Positions 1 to 11,760 of a DNA stretch of 64,000 nucleotides are shown in pieces; within the stretch, counting starts at the first letter, position 1; the number at the start of each line of letters is the position of its first letter. The notes beneath the pieces were generated by a model that was given only the letters and a program-made list of their open reading frames with translations, was not told where the DNA came from and searched no databases. Where the stretch lies: the NCBI GenBank assembly GCA_037127315.1, contig JBBBDQ010001275.1, positions 2,318,501-2,382,500 on the forward strand, written 5' to 3'. The stretch comes from Ascarosepion bandense (lineage: Eukaryota > Mollusca > Cephalopoda > Sepiida > Sepiidae). The position numbers were made by a program, and so were the translations under genes.

Positions 1-3000
1 AAATACTAGTCAAAAATTAATAATAATGGCTGACAATGTTTCATCTAATAAAAAATGAAGATGAAAGTAAATACTAGTCAAAAATTAATAATAATAAATG
101 ACAATGCTTCATCTAATAAAAAATGAAGATGAAAGTAAATACTAGTCAAAAATTAATAATAATGGCTGACAATGTTTCATCTAATAAAAAATGAAGATGA
201 AAGTAAATGCATGTCAAAAATTAATAATAATGGCTGACAATGCTTCATCTAATAAAAAATGAAGATGAAAGTAAATACAAGTCAAAATTTAATAATAATG
301 GCTGACAATGCTTCATCTAATAAAAAACGATGATGAAAGTAAATACTAGTCAAAAATTAATAATAATGGCTGACAATGTTTCATCTAATAAAAAATGAAG
401 ATGAAAGTAAATACAAGTCAAAAATTAATAATAATGGCTGACAATGTTTCATCTAATACAAAATGAAGATGAAAGTAAATACTAGTCAAAAATTAATAAT
501 AATAAATGACAATGCTTCATCTAAACAAATTGAAGATGAAAGTAAATACTAGTCAAAAATTAATAATAATGGCTGACGATGTTTCATCTAATACAAAATG
601 AAGATGAAAGTAAATACTAGTCAAAAATTAATAATAATGGCTGACAATGTTTCATCTAATAAAAAATGAAGATGAAAGTAAATACTAGTCAAAAATTAAT
701 AATAATAAATGACAATGCTTCATCTAATAAAAAATGAAGATGAAAGTAAATACTAGTCAAAAATTAATAATAATGGCTGACAATGTTTCATCTAATAAAA
801 AATGAAGATGAAAGTAAATGCATGTCAAAAATTAATAATAATGGCTGACAATGCTTCATCTAATAAAAAATGAAGATGAAAGTAAATACAAGTCAAAATT
901 TAATAATAATGGCTGACAATGCTTCATCTAATAAAAAACGATGATGAAAGTAAATACTAGTCAAAAATTAATAATAATGGCTGACAATGTTTCATCTAAT
1001 AAAAAATGAAGATGAAAGTAAATACAAGTCAAAAATTAATAATAATGGCTGACAATGCTTCATCTAATAAAAAATGAAGATGAAAGTAAATACTAGTGAA
1101 AATTTAATAATAATGGCTGACAATGCTTCATCTAATAAAAACGATGATGAAAGTAAATACTAGTCAAAAATTAATAATAATGGCTGACAATGTTTCATCT
1201 AATAAAAAATGAAGATGAAAGTAAATACTAGTCAAAATTTAATAATAATGGCTGACAATGCTTCATCTAATAAAAAATGAAGATGAAAGTAAATACTAGT
1301 CAAAATTTAATAATAATGGCTGACAATGCTTCATCTAATAAAAAATGAAGATGAAAGTAAATACAAGTCAAAAATTAATAATAACGGCTGACAATGCTTC
1401 ATCTAATAAAAAATGAAGGTGAAAGTAAATACTAGTCAAAAACTAATAATAGTAAATGACAATGCTTCATCTAATAAAAAACAATGATGAAAGTAAATAC
1501 TAGTAAAAAATTAATAATAATAACTGACAATGCTTCATCTAATAAAAAACGATGATGAAAGTAAATACTAGTCAAAAAGTAATAATAATCGCTGACAATG
1601 CTTCATCTAATAAAAAATGAAGATGAAATTAAATACTAGTAAAAAATTAATAATAATGGCTGACAATGTTTCATCTAATAAAAACGATGATGAAAGTAAA
1701 TACTAGTAAAAAATTAATAATAATGGCTGACAATGCTTCATCTAATAAAAAATGAAGATGAAATTAAATACTAGTAAAAAATTAATAATAATGGCTGACA
1801 ATGTTTCATCTAATAAAAAATGATGATGAAAGTAAATACCAGTCAAAAATTAATAATAATGGCTGACAATGCTTCATCTAATAATAAATGAAGATGGAAG
1901 TAAATACTAGTCAAAAATTAATAATAATAACTGACAATGCTTCATCTAATAAAAAACGATGATGAAAGTAAATACTAGTCAAAAATGAATAAAAATGACT
2001 GACAATGCTTCATCAAATAAAAAATGGAGATGAAAGTAAATACTAGTCAAAATTTAATAATAATGGCTGACAATGCTTCATCTAATAAAAAATGAAGATG
2101 AAAGTAAATACTAGTCAAAAATTAATAATAATGGCTGACAATGTTTCATCTAATACAAAATGAAGATGAAAGTAAATACTAGTCAAAATTTAATAATAAT
2201 GGCTGACAATGCTTCATCTAATAAAAAACGATGATGAAAGTAAATACTAGTCAAAAATTAATAATAATGGCTGACAATGTTTCATCTAATAAAAAATGAA
2301 GATGAAAGTAAATACTAGTCAAAATTTAATAATAATGGCTGACAATGCTTCATCTAATAAAAAACGATGATGAAAGTAAATACTAGTCAAAAATTAATAA
2401 TAATGGCTGACAATGTTTCATCTAATAAAAAATGAAGATGAAAGTAAATACAAGTCAAAAATTAATAATAATGGCTGACAATGCTTCATCTAATAAAAAA
2501 TAAAAAATGAAGAATGGAAAGTAAAAAATAACTGAAAGTCAAAATTTAATAATAATGGCTGACAATGCTTCATCTAATAAAAAATGAAGATGAAAGTAAA
2601 TGCTAGTCAAAAATTAATAATAATGGCTGGCAATGTTTCATCTAATAAAAAACGATGATGAAAGTAAATACTAGTCAAAAATTAATAATAATGGCTGACA
2701 ATGCTTCATCTAATAAAAAACGATGATGAAAGTAAATACTAGTCAAAAATTAATAATAATGGCTGACAATGCTTCATCTAATAAAAACGATGATGAAAGT
2801 AAATACTAGTCAAAAATTAATAATAATGACTGACAATGCTTCATCTAATAAAAAATGAAGATGAAAGTAAATACCAGTCAAAAATTAATAACAATGGCTG
2901 ACAATGCTTCATCTAATAAAAAATGTAGATGAAAGTAAATACAAGTCAAAAATTAATAATAATGACTGACAATGCTTCATCTAATAAAAAATGAAGATGA

Positions 3001-5165
3001 AAGTAAATACTAGTCAAAAATTAATAATAATGGCTGACAATGCTTCATCTAATAAAAAATGAAGATGAAAGTAAATACAAGTCAAAAATTAATAATAATG
3101 GCTGACAATGCTTCAACTAATAAAAAACGATGATGAAAGTAAATACTAGTCAAAAATTAATAATAATGGCTGACAATGTTTCATCTAATAAAAAACGATG
3201 ATGAAAGTAAATACTAGTCAAAAATGAATAAAAATGACTGACAATGCTTCATCAAATAAAAAATGGAGATGAAAGTAAATACTAGTCAAAATTTAATAAT
3301 AATGGCTGACAATGCTTCATCTAATAAAAAATGAAGATGAAAGTAAATACTAGTCAAAAATTAATAATAATGGCTGACAATGTTTCATCTAATACAAAAT
3401 GAAGATGAAAGTAAATACTAGTCAAAATTTAATAATAATGGCTGACAATGCTTCATCTAATAAAAACGATGATGAAAGTAAATACTAGTCAAAAATTAAT
3501 AATAATGGCTGACAATGTTTCATCTAATAAAAAATGAAGATGAAAGTAAATACTAGTCAAAATTTAATAATAATGGCTGACAATGCTTCATCTAATAAAA
3601 AACGATGATGAAAGTAAATACTAGTCAAAAATTAATAATAATGGCTGACAATGTTTCATCTAATAAAAAATGAAGATGAAAGTAAATACAAGTCAAAAAT
3701 TAATAATAATGGCTGACAATGCTTCATCTAATAAAAAATGAAGATGAAAGTAAATACTAGTCAAAATTTAATAATAATGGCTGACAATGCTTCATCTAAT
3801 AAAAAATGAAGATGAAAGTAAATACTAGTCAAAAATTAATAATAATGGCTGGCAATGTTTCATCTAATAAAAAACGATGATGAAAGTAAATACTAGTCAA
3901 AAATTAATAATAATGGCTGACAATGCTTCATCTAATAAAAAACGATGATGAAAGTAAATACTAGTCAAAAATTAATAATAATGGCTGACAATGTTTCATC
4001 TAATAAAAAATGAAGATGAAAGTAAATACAAGTCAAAAATAAATAATCATAATAAATGACAATGCTTCATCTAATAAAAAACGATGATGAAAGTAAATAC
4101 TAGTCAAAAATTAATAATAATAACTGACAATGCTTCATCCAATAAAAAATGAAGATGAAAGTAAATACTAGTCAAAAATTAATAATAATAAATGACAATG
4201 CTTCATCTAATAAAAAATGAAGATGAAAGTAAATACTAGTCAAAATTTAATAATAATGGCTGACAATGCTTCATCTAACAAAAAATGAAGATGAAAGTAA
4301 ATACGAGTCAAAAATTAATAATAATGGCTGACAATGCTTCATCCAATAAAAAATGAAGATGAAAGTAAATACTAGTCAAAAATTAATAATAATGGCTGAC
4401 AATGCTTCATCTAATAAAAAATGAAGATGAAAGTAAATACTAGTCAAAAATTAATAATAATGGCTGACAATGCCTCATCTAATAAAAAATGAAGATGAAA
4501 GTAAATACCAGTCAAAAATTAATAATAATGGCTGACAATGCTTCATCTAATAAAAAATGAAGATGAAAGTAAATACTAGTCAAAAATTAATAATAATGAC
4601 TGACAATGCTTCATCTAATAAAAAATGAAGATGAAAGTAAATACCAGTCAAAAATTAATAACAATGGCTGACAATGCTTCATCTAATAAAAAATGTAGAT
4701 GAAAGTAAATACTAGTCAAAAATTAATAATAATGACTGACAATGCTTCATCTAATAAAAAATGAAGATGAAAGTAAATACCAGTCAAAAATTAATAACAA
4801 TGGCTGACAATGCTTCATCTAATAAAAAATGTAGATGAAAGTAAATACTAGTCAAAAATTAATAATAATCACTGACAATGCTTCATCTAATAAAAAATGA
4901 AGATGAAAGTAAATACCAGTCAAAAATTAATAACAATGGCTGACAATGCTTCATCTAATAAAAAATGTAGATGAAAGTAAATACTAGTCAAAAATTAATA
5001 ATAATGACTGACAATGCTTCATCTAATAAAAAATGAAGATGAAAGTAAATACCAGTCAAAAATTAATAACAATGGCTGACAATGCTTCATCTAATAAAAA
5101 ATGTAGATGAAAGTAAATACTAGTCAAGAATTAATAATGGCTGACAATGCTTCATTTATTAAAAA
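1..5165. repeat. 68-bp satellite DNA array, about 75 units
   Basis: Head-to-tail monomers of 68 bp; the first two begin at positions 1 and 69. Each reads from aaatactagtcaaaaatt through an ataataatggctgacaatg core to a gaagatgaaagt end. Variant positions recur: ggctgac versus aataaatgac, gttt versus gctt, tgaagatg versus cgatgatg, tactagtc versus tacaagtc. No frame stays open. The array runs off the left window edge, so its true length is unknown. One disturbed junction with extra A-rich sequence lies near 2490-2540. Monomers decay after about 5115 and stop near 5165. Confidence 0.97.
4571..5114. repeat. Dimeric higher-order repeat block at the satellite edge (4 x 136 bp)
   Basis: In this stretch two monomer variants alternate regularly. 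One has ataccagtc, aacaatgg and atgtagatg; the other has tactagtc, aataatgac and atgaagatg. The marker ataccagt falls at 4641, 4777, 4913 and 5049, spacing exactly 136 bp, which is two 68-bp units. This is seen directly. Recent amplification of a dimer by unequal exchange is the inference. Confidence 0.9.
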
Positions 5166-5334
5166 GAATATAGAAAGTAAATCCAAGTCAAAAATGACAA
5201 ATTGTTAACTATGCCTTTTCTTATAAAAAAGAAATCTTTTTAACAATTCGTAATACTTATACACTTTATACAGTTCAATACTTTATCCTGTAAAAAAATG
5301 ATTTAAGTAAATAAGAATCAAATATGAATAGACA
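5166..5334. other. Degenerate satellite edge, AT-rich
   Basis: Broken pieces of the 68-bp monomer (aagtaaatccaagtc, later aagtaaataagaatc) are mixed with unrelated AT-rich sequence. No gene or RNA is seen. Confidence 0.6.
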
Positions 5335-5725
5335 TTGAAGGAAAGTTAAGGTTGATAACTGCAGAGAGGGGAATGGTCAGAATTTTAGCAATATATGCTA
5401 AACATATGACACTGTTCTGATGGCAGACCCAGAAGGAAAAACTTTTTCTCAGAAAAGGTATTAAAGAAATATTATAGGAAGATTGCATGTATGGCTGTTG
5501 GCAAGAGAAAAAAGCCTATGATTAAAACTGAATTGGAGATGTCAAAATCAGAAGTTTAAATATTTGAGAAGTGTTTTAACAGAGGAGGGTAAGTGAGAAA
5601 CCGGAATCCATACTCACATTGGAATAACAAAAGATGCCTTCCAAAAGGTATACAAAGTTTTAAGAAATAGGAAAATTTAACTAGAAAAAAAGAAAGATAG
5701 TACTCAACGCTATCACCCAGTTAAC
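5335..5725 (+). mobile_element. LINE-B fragment, left half (after the RT active site)
   Basis: A degenerate reading frame gives DTVLMADPEGK around 5409-5440, matching the residues after the YADD box of a non-LTR reverse transcriptase. It then gives KYLRSVLTEEG and KDAFQKVYKVLRNRKI near 5557-5680, the usual post-RT segment of this LINE. Several stops and frameshifts make it a relic. The next part of the same protein resumes at about 7546, so the element was split by later insertions. Confidence 0.75.
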
Positions 5726-5729
5726 ACTC

Positions 5730-6655
5730 CACTCACGTCTATTGAACAGGTAAAGAGGCTCATCCCTTGTTCTCTGTTTAGAATGTCGTTTCCGGCTTTC
5801 TCTTTTCCAATCTTTTCACTCTTACGTAGCCCCATCCCCATGCATATTCCCAGTTGGCATTAGGTCCCACCCGTTCTCTTTAATTGGAATTTTCATCTTA
5901 AAGAGGCCCCATCATCCCTTGTTCCCTCTGTTTAGGTCAATGTCGGTTTCCGGCTTTCTCTTTTCCAATCTTTTCACTCTTACGTAGCCCCATGCATATC
6001 AGTGGCATTACCCACGTCTATTGAACAGGTAAAGAGGCTCATCCCTTGTTCTCTGTTTAGAATGTCGTTTCCGGCTTTCTCTTTTCCAATCTTTTCACTC
6101 TTACGTAGCCCCATGCATATCAGTGGCATTACCCACGTCTATTGAACAGGTAAAGAGGCTCATCCCTTGTTCTCTGTTTAGAATGTCGTTTCCGGCTTTC
6201 TCTTTTCCAATCTTTTCACTCTTACGTAGCCCCATGCATATCAGTGGCATTACCCACGTCTATTGAACAGGTAAAGAGGCTCATCCCTTGTTCTCTGTTT
6301 AGAATGTCGTTTCCGGCTTTCTCTTTTCCAATCTTTTCACTCTTACGTAGCCCCATGCATATCAGTGGCATTACCCACGTCTATTGAACAGGTAAAGAGG
6401 CTCATCCCTTGTTCTCTGTTTAGAATGTCGTTTCCGGCTTTCTCTTTTCCAATCTTTTCACTCTTACGTAGCCCCATGCATATCAGTGGCATTACCCACG
6501 TCTATTGAACAGGTAAAGAGGCTCATCCCTTGTTCTCTGTTTAGAATGTCGTTTCCGGCTTTCTCTTTTCCAATCTTTTCACTCTTACGTAGCCCCATGC
6601 ATATCAGTGGCATTACCGCCTTGCTTGGGGTGATATGATTAAAAAAAAAAAAAAA
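5730..6655 (+). mobile_element. LINE-A-type 3' UTR expanded into a 121-bp tandem array with poly(A)
   Basis: The unit starts acccacgtctattgaacagg and ends atatcagtggcatt. Unit starts at 6010, 6131, 6252, 6373 and 6494 are all 121 bp apart, and the five units look identical. Two more diverged units fill 5735-6009. After the last unit the sequence continues ccttgcttggggtgatatga and a 15-A run, the same 3' terminus that ends other LINE-A copies here (for example 14760-14845). The array is therefore the 3' UTR of a LINE, amplified either in the source element or after insertion. It sits inside LINE-B. Confidence 0.8.
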
Positions 6656-6679
6656 GCAGTAATGTGATATTAATCTATA

Positions 6680-7425
6680 GTGTCAATGGATGAATTGTCA
6701 TCTAAATAATGCCAAAATGAAAATAATACTGACATCTCATTTAACTGATATATTTACAAAATTACACAGAAAGATCTTGAAATACAAATGAGTAAATTTA
6801 TTCAACAAAATCACCATTGGCTTCAAGAAGATTTCAGAATCTCCTGCAACTCTTCTGGATGGTGTTCTTGTTTAACTTGGTGAATACTGCTATAATCCTT
6901 GCCCTCAGTTCATCTTTGGTATCACAAGGAGTTTTGTTGGTCTGTTGCTCAACTACATCCTACACATAATCAAGAGGGTTACAGTCTTGGAAGTTACGTG
7001 GCCAAATCTAAGGGGTAATATGGTCTCAGAAATTGTCTGACTGCCATAACTGGGTTCTCCTATTTATGTGGCATGGTGCAGAATCCTGTTGCCAGACATA
7101 GGGTCTTTCAGCAGCCACACTCTTGACTCATAGCAGCACTGCCTTCTTAAGGCATTTGATTTAAACCAGCACATTAAGTCTGAGGCCTTTACCAGCAAGG
7201 AGTTTTTTTCTTATCAGAATGATAAGAGTGAGTTTTCTCAGCTGTCTTACCTTCGTAATCACCATTAAACTCATCCAACTCTTTCTAAATCCTCTGTGTT
7301 GTCCTCAGACTGACACCAAAACACTCTGAAATATTTGTATTACAACTTCCAACATAAATCTAAGCAGTACAGCATACTGTTTTCAAATTTCTGATAGAGT
7401 GAATTGCATCATGGTGCTCTTTTTC
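6680..7425 (-). pseudogene. Element M: Tc1/mariner-type transposase, internally deleted
   Basis: Read on the minus strand from about 7410, the frame shows the helix-turn-helix-end segment SECFGVSLRTTQRI and DEFNGDYEG. It jumps near 7200 to GLRLN, then VWQQDSAPCH (second catalytic Asp), CNPLDYV (third catalytic Asp region) and LLEANGDFVE before a stop near 6800. About 150 residues including the first catalytic Asp are missing, so this is an internal deletion derivative. The 3' flank (atgagatgtcagtatta and a tttagatgac end near 6700) is shared with the copy at 38935-39392, which fixes the element's end. Stops and frameshifts rule out activity. Superfamily is confident; the family within Tc1/mariner is not resolved. 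Confidence 0.8.
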
Positions 7426-7539
7426 TTACAGACAGTACCCAACTGACCCTACTATAATTTGTAGTTGACAAAATCTAAAACAAACAGTGTGCATGTGTGA
7501 AATTATAAATGCAAACTGGCAAAAATGTACCCATTGTAC

Positions 7540-7965
7540 CCTGTATATGGCAATGAATGCTAGACAATTTCTCCACAGGTGAAGAGATGACTTGAGGCAA
7601 CAGAAATGTTGTTCCACAGAAGGATTCTGATTATATCATCATCAGAGAGTATAAGAAACAGGAAGGTTTTTAAAAAAAATGCAAACAAAATGAACACTTA
7701 TACTTTGAATCAGGAAGAGACAGCTAAAATTTTTGAACTATATAAGGAAAGAGGGTTTGGAAAATTTTACACTCAAAGGACAAAATAGACATAGTGAATC
7801 AGGAGTTTACACCTGACAAGCTTATGTGAATGGATAACAGAATGCAGAGTGGGAGGGATGGTGCTATAGCAAACATTACTAAGAGCTACAAATGGTAAGA
7901 AGTCATGGAGAGCCATGATATCTATGTCCTAAAGAGACACAGCAAATAGAGATAAAAAACAATTC
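7540..7965 (+). mobile_element. LINE-B fragment, right half
   Basis: Degenerate frames give YGNEC then LEATEMLFHRRIL near 7550-7630, a KERGFGKF-like stretch near 7745-7765 and a tail AMISMS.LKRHSK near 7910-7940. This matches the C-terminal end seen in the LINE-B copies at 29440-30045 and 25586-26180. It continues the protein interrupted at 5725. Confidence 0.7.
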
Positions 7966-8645
7966 TATTTTCTTAGTATGTGTTATTGAAAAGTGTTCCT
8001 TCAGATATCTTAAGCCTATGTGAAAGGTTTCACATGTCTGGCATGTACTATTTGGTAGCTTTAATAATTAATAAACCGAGAGACACAGCTCACATTTTAT
8101 CTAAAAGTATCTCGCCAACAAATCTATCATTGTTGTAAGCGATAATATAAAGTTTTGTTTGTATTAGGATTGGCTACCTGTCTTATGCAGATACAAAGTA
8201 CTTTCTCATCTTGGTTCTGGGAGAAGCCATAAATGAACAAACTTGTTTGCTAGACATTTGTCTATGCAAATGGAAATTTGTGTGATAGATAAATGAAATA
8301 TATCAAGGAAATTCTTTCCTTCACTACATAAATGAATAATTTTGCCATTCTGATTATTCTCCAAGGAATTCCAATTTTACCCCCACCCCCCGGAAGAGAT
8401 GTAGATGGAGACTGCTATATTTCATCATAAAGTGATTCATAATTGCATCATTTCAAAAATAGTTTCTCTCCTATGGAACGCGTCTGCATAATGTACCAAA
8501 GGATGATAGGTGGCTTATCTAAACGTGTTGGTAACCAAAACAATTCTAGGCAACTGTTCTTTTTCTAACAACATAAGAAACACCATTTTTCTTTTTTTTT
8601 TTTCACCAAACACTTGTAGTTTTCCCAATGACAGACTGGTTGCAA
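7966..8645. other. No gene recognised
   Basis: AT-rich sequence with a C run near 8385 and T runs near 8590. No splice-bounded open frame and no repeat with a second copy that I could spot. Confidence 0.5.
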
Positions 8646-8712
8646 GGCTGAGGCTTTTTTTTTATAATCATTTCACCCCAAGCAAGGCAGTACTGCCACT
8701 GGTATAGAGGGG
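8646..8712 (-). mobile_element. LINE-A 3' tail, very short copy
   Basis: The reverse complement carries the terminal block seen in all LINE-A copies: a gtagccccct-like motif, accagtggcagtactgcc, then cttgcttggggtgaaatga and a poly(A), seen here as T8. The next, much longer LINE-A copy begins immediately after it with its own T run. Confidence 0.75.
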
Positions 8713-9815
8713 GCTACATTTTTTTTTATCGTGTCACCCCAAGCAAGGCATTCCACTGCCACTATAGCACAGGGGGTTACATAGAGCGATTGGGTATGGG
8801 AAATGTCAGAAGGAGGGTGGTAGACGACTTAGGATGTACATAAGGAGAGAGTTGGAGAGAGTGGGTGTGAGTTAGGGTGTTAGTGAGGTTGTAGCCGTCG
8901 GGGAAGCAAGCATGCAATAGGGAATTCCACAGGCGAAAAGTGCATGGAAAGAAGCTGTTGGAGTAGAAATTGCGGTTACATTTCATCGGTTTCACTGTAT
9001 AAGGGTGGGACCTAGTTGCCAATCTAGTATCTCATGCAAATTCACATCTAGGGGACACCAGTGATTTAAGTTTGTCAGAGCAGAAGCCATGAAAGTATTT
9101 ATAGAATAGGCACAGGGAAGCCACATCACGCCGGTGAGAGAGATACTGCAGGCAGTCAGCCAAGTCGGTATCAATCACATTACAAATTCTTCGCTGTATT
9201 TTGTCAAGAACCTCGAGGAGAGAAGAAGGGGCACCCGACCAGATGTGGCAGCAGTACTCAATACATGGGCAGATGGTGGATTTATATAAGTGCATGATAG
9301 ATTCAGGCGGAAAGAATTTCCGGGCCCTGCACAGAGAACCGACTTTCATAGCTGCGGATTTAGCAATGGATTCGACGTAGTCATTCCACTTGAGGTCCAC
9401 TGAGAGTGTCAGGCCAAGCAGGCATAGTGTTTTACTCTCTGGGAGGCAAGCCTGTTCTGTGCTAATGGGAGGGATGTGCGGTTGTCTGTGGTGGTGAATT
9501 GACAGCAGCTTCGTTTTGGAAGAATTGAATTTTACGAGCCATTTCTTACCCCAATCCACTATGGATTGGAGGTCCTTCTCAAGCTCAGCAGCGAGGTTCG
9601 TCTTGTCACTAACACCAAGAAAAGAGTGAATATAAAGAGGGAACAGGTTACGGGGGGGGGGTTGGAGAATGGATAAAAGAATGATGTAAATACTGGTGTG
9701 AAGAGAGTTATGTGAGAGTAGAGAGAAAAGGAAGAAGAACAAGAAACAGGAAGTGTCAGGAAGAGGATGGGAGTCAAGGAGAAAAATCATAGATACCAAG
9801 TCAGTGGTTGTCATT
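8713..9815 (-). mobile_element. LINE-A (Jockey/CR1-like), 5'-truncated ORF2 C-terminus plus 3' UTR
   Basis: The minus-strand frame from about 9620 to 9032 encodes the segment after the RT domain: KDLQSIVDWGKKWLVKFNSS, LLGLTLSVDLKWNDY, LYKSTICPCIEYCCHIWSG and LSHRRDVASLCLFYKYFHG. This is the conserved C-terminal region of Jockey/CR1-group LINE ORF2. A TGA at 9034-9032 interrupts what continues as DTRLATRSHPYTVK and LWNSLLHACFPDGYN to about 8890. Other copies have CGA (Arg) there, so the stop is a CpG transition. The 3' UTR ends in the ccttgcttggggtgacacga block and poly(A). The RT active-site part is absent, and 9640-9815 does not read as LINE. Exact clade would need a tree. Confidence 0.85.
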
Positions 9816-10150
9816 TGAAAGAAGAAGGGAAATAGAACTCAATTGCAGTTTAGGATTAACCATTTCCTGTCCCACATATCCTCATAATATACACATCTTT
9901 CTTTCTCCCTGTACTCCTTTACAACAGCCTCATCTAGTAATCCTCTACCTTGAGGGACTCATGTGATTTTTATTGAGTGAGCATTAATTAAAAAAGGAAA
10001 GTTCTGTCAGGATAATAAGAATCGTTAATGCTTTAAAACTGGATGCACTCAATTGAACACTGCAAATTTATGTGTCTGGGTAGCACAGTATTTCAGTACC
10101 CAGCATTAACACCCATCACATGATGAAATAGAAATCCCAATTTCTGAAGG
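9816..10150. other. No gene recognised; pyrimidine-rich patch
   Basis: The 9850-9950 stretch, rich in ctc, ttc and cct, resembles the 3' UTR composition of LINE-A tails but lacks the diagnostic terminal block. Nothing else can be supported. Confidence 0.35.
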
Positions 10151-10154
10151 TACC

Positions 10155-10480
10155 TCCAGGGTGGTGTAATGAATAATCTCATGTTCAAATGAGAAATCAG
10201 AAAACCAAGTTTGAATTCCAGTTGGGTACATTACATTTGCTTATGGACAAATGCCTTTGGGAAAAATAAGAATTCATATCATTTCACCTACCCTTCCCCA
10301 TCACCTATAGGTAGAATAGCAGGACAGACTGGGTTGTATAGCCTTGGTTAGCAACCAGTCTATTGCAAAAAGACACAACCACCTACTGTGGGAAAATCTT
10401 CTGCCAAGTCAGTCATTAATTGAAAAGGACATGATCGCCCAAGTGTATATCCCATATGACGCTTAACTGATTGACCGCAA
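10155..10480 (+). mobile_element. SINE-1 (tRNA-derived), diverged copy
   Basis: The head reads gtggtgtaatgaataatctc, then caagtttgaattccagttg, corresponding to the A and B boxes of a tRNA-like pol III promoter. The body contains the family motifs ttgcttatggacaaatgcct, taggtagaatagcaggacag, ctattgcaaaaagacacaac and the end motif catatgacgcttaactgatt. It is diverged from the better copies at 11000 and 36765. Confidence 0.75.
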
Positions 10481-10999
10481 TTTCCAAAACTGTATCTTAT
10501 AACTGTTACTGGTTGAGAATCCTTGATCTAAAATTTAAAAACTTAAAAATCCGATAACCTGGAAAATCAAAGATTTTTAGGTCCTGACATGACTTGCCAC
10601 AAACAGAAAATTTCAGAAAGCACTGTGAAGGTTCCTAGATAATGCTTAAGCTGCTGTAAGTGACCTCATCTGCCTTGGGTAGGGGTTCTCCAACAAAGTA
10701 ATGTAGCCCACGTTCGTGTCAGTTTTTTGTTAGTGATCGTCTCATCAACACTTTCATTTGTGGTACTTACCTGGTATTTTGTGCTGAGTAAAGATATTAT
10801 TTAAAATATCAAAAAGTCCTGCATTTATATATTTTTTGTAAGTAATGCTCATTTTTTTTTTTTTACACGTACAAAAAAAAATAAAAACATTATTTTTACA
10901 TGAAATCTTAATTTCACCACTTAAAACTGAGTATTATATAACTAGCACTATTACCTGTACATACACAAAATTTATTAAAATTTTATATAAAACTACTTT
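10481..10999. other. No gene recognised
   Basis: AT-rich. A segment at 10500-10600 (ggttgagaatccttgatcta, aaaatccgataacc) faintly recalls pogo/Tigger terminal sequence, but no opposite end was found. At 10760-10790 the minus strand has an acceptor and a donor only 13 bp apart, too little to call an exon. Confidence 0.4.
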
Positions 11000-11310
11000 C
11001 AGTTATGGTGTAATGGACATCGACTTGAAATGAGAGATCGGGGTGCCGAGTTCAAATTCCAGTTGAATTCCTTGCATTCATTTACATGCAAATACCCTTG
11101 GAAAAGGTATTAATCCGTCTCTTCCCTCCAGTTATTGTTAAACAATAGGACAGATTAGGTTCTATAGTCTTGACTGGCAACCGGTCTACTGTAGAAAGTA
11201 ATGGTAACCTACTTCGGGATAATCTTCTGCCCAGTCAGTCATGTCTCTTTCAAGACATGATCGCCCAAAGCGTGTATCACATATGGCACTGAACTGACTG
11301 ACTTTCAGGG
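11000..11310 (+). mobile_element. SINE-1 (tRNA-derived)
   Basis: A-box-like ttatggtgtaatggacatcg and B-box-like gagttcaaattccagttg start the copy. The usual body follows: acccttggaaaaggtattaa, acaataggacagattaggtt, ccggtctactgtagaaag, cttcgggataatcttctgcc. The 3' hairpin catgtctctttcaagacatg and the terminus cactgaactgactgac close it. Confidence 0.85.
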
Positions 11311-11758
11311 TATAAGCTATTTATATAAAACTATCTTCAGGGTATATGTATAAATATTATGAAATGTTAAGGGATATTGTGTCTATGATTGGGTTCCATT
11401 CCCAAGCTGCCCATTTTATAGATGTTATATACAAATAGGCTGTATTTCAAAATAAAAAAAAACTGAAAACTGAAGCACATCTGGTTAAAAGAACTTTGGA
11501 TAAAGCATTCCCAACTTCTAGTACCAAAAGAGGTTAAGAAAGAAAAAAATGATATTAAACTGAAATTCATGAAAAATACACGACAAGATGCTTCTACTCA
11601 GGCATAATATACACCCCCACCACCACTGTTTGGTAATCAAGCCCTAAAAATTGTACCTCTTCAATTTTATTATGGCCTACTCTTCTTCAAGCTGTAATTG
11701 AAGATATTTATCAAAATTTATGATCATTATGATTCTAAAAAAAGAAAATGAAAATACC
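11311..11758. other. No gene recognised
   Basis: AT-rich, with short chance frames on both strands but no recognisable protein motif, repeat partner or RNA. Confidence 0.4.
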
Positions 11759-11760
11759 TA

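Noticed and set aside
1..5165. Possible CRISPR array because of regular 68-bp repetition
   Set aside because: There are no unique spacers; the whole unit repeats, and the DNA is eukaryotic. It is satellite DNA.
10500..10620. Pogo/Tigger-like terminal sequence
   Set aside because: Weak similarity from memory, and no inverted partner end or target duplication found.
10765..10790. Minus-strand acceptor and donor 13 bp apart (cacaaaataccag)
   Set aside because: The implied microexon is too short to test, and such site pairs arise by chance.
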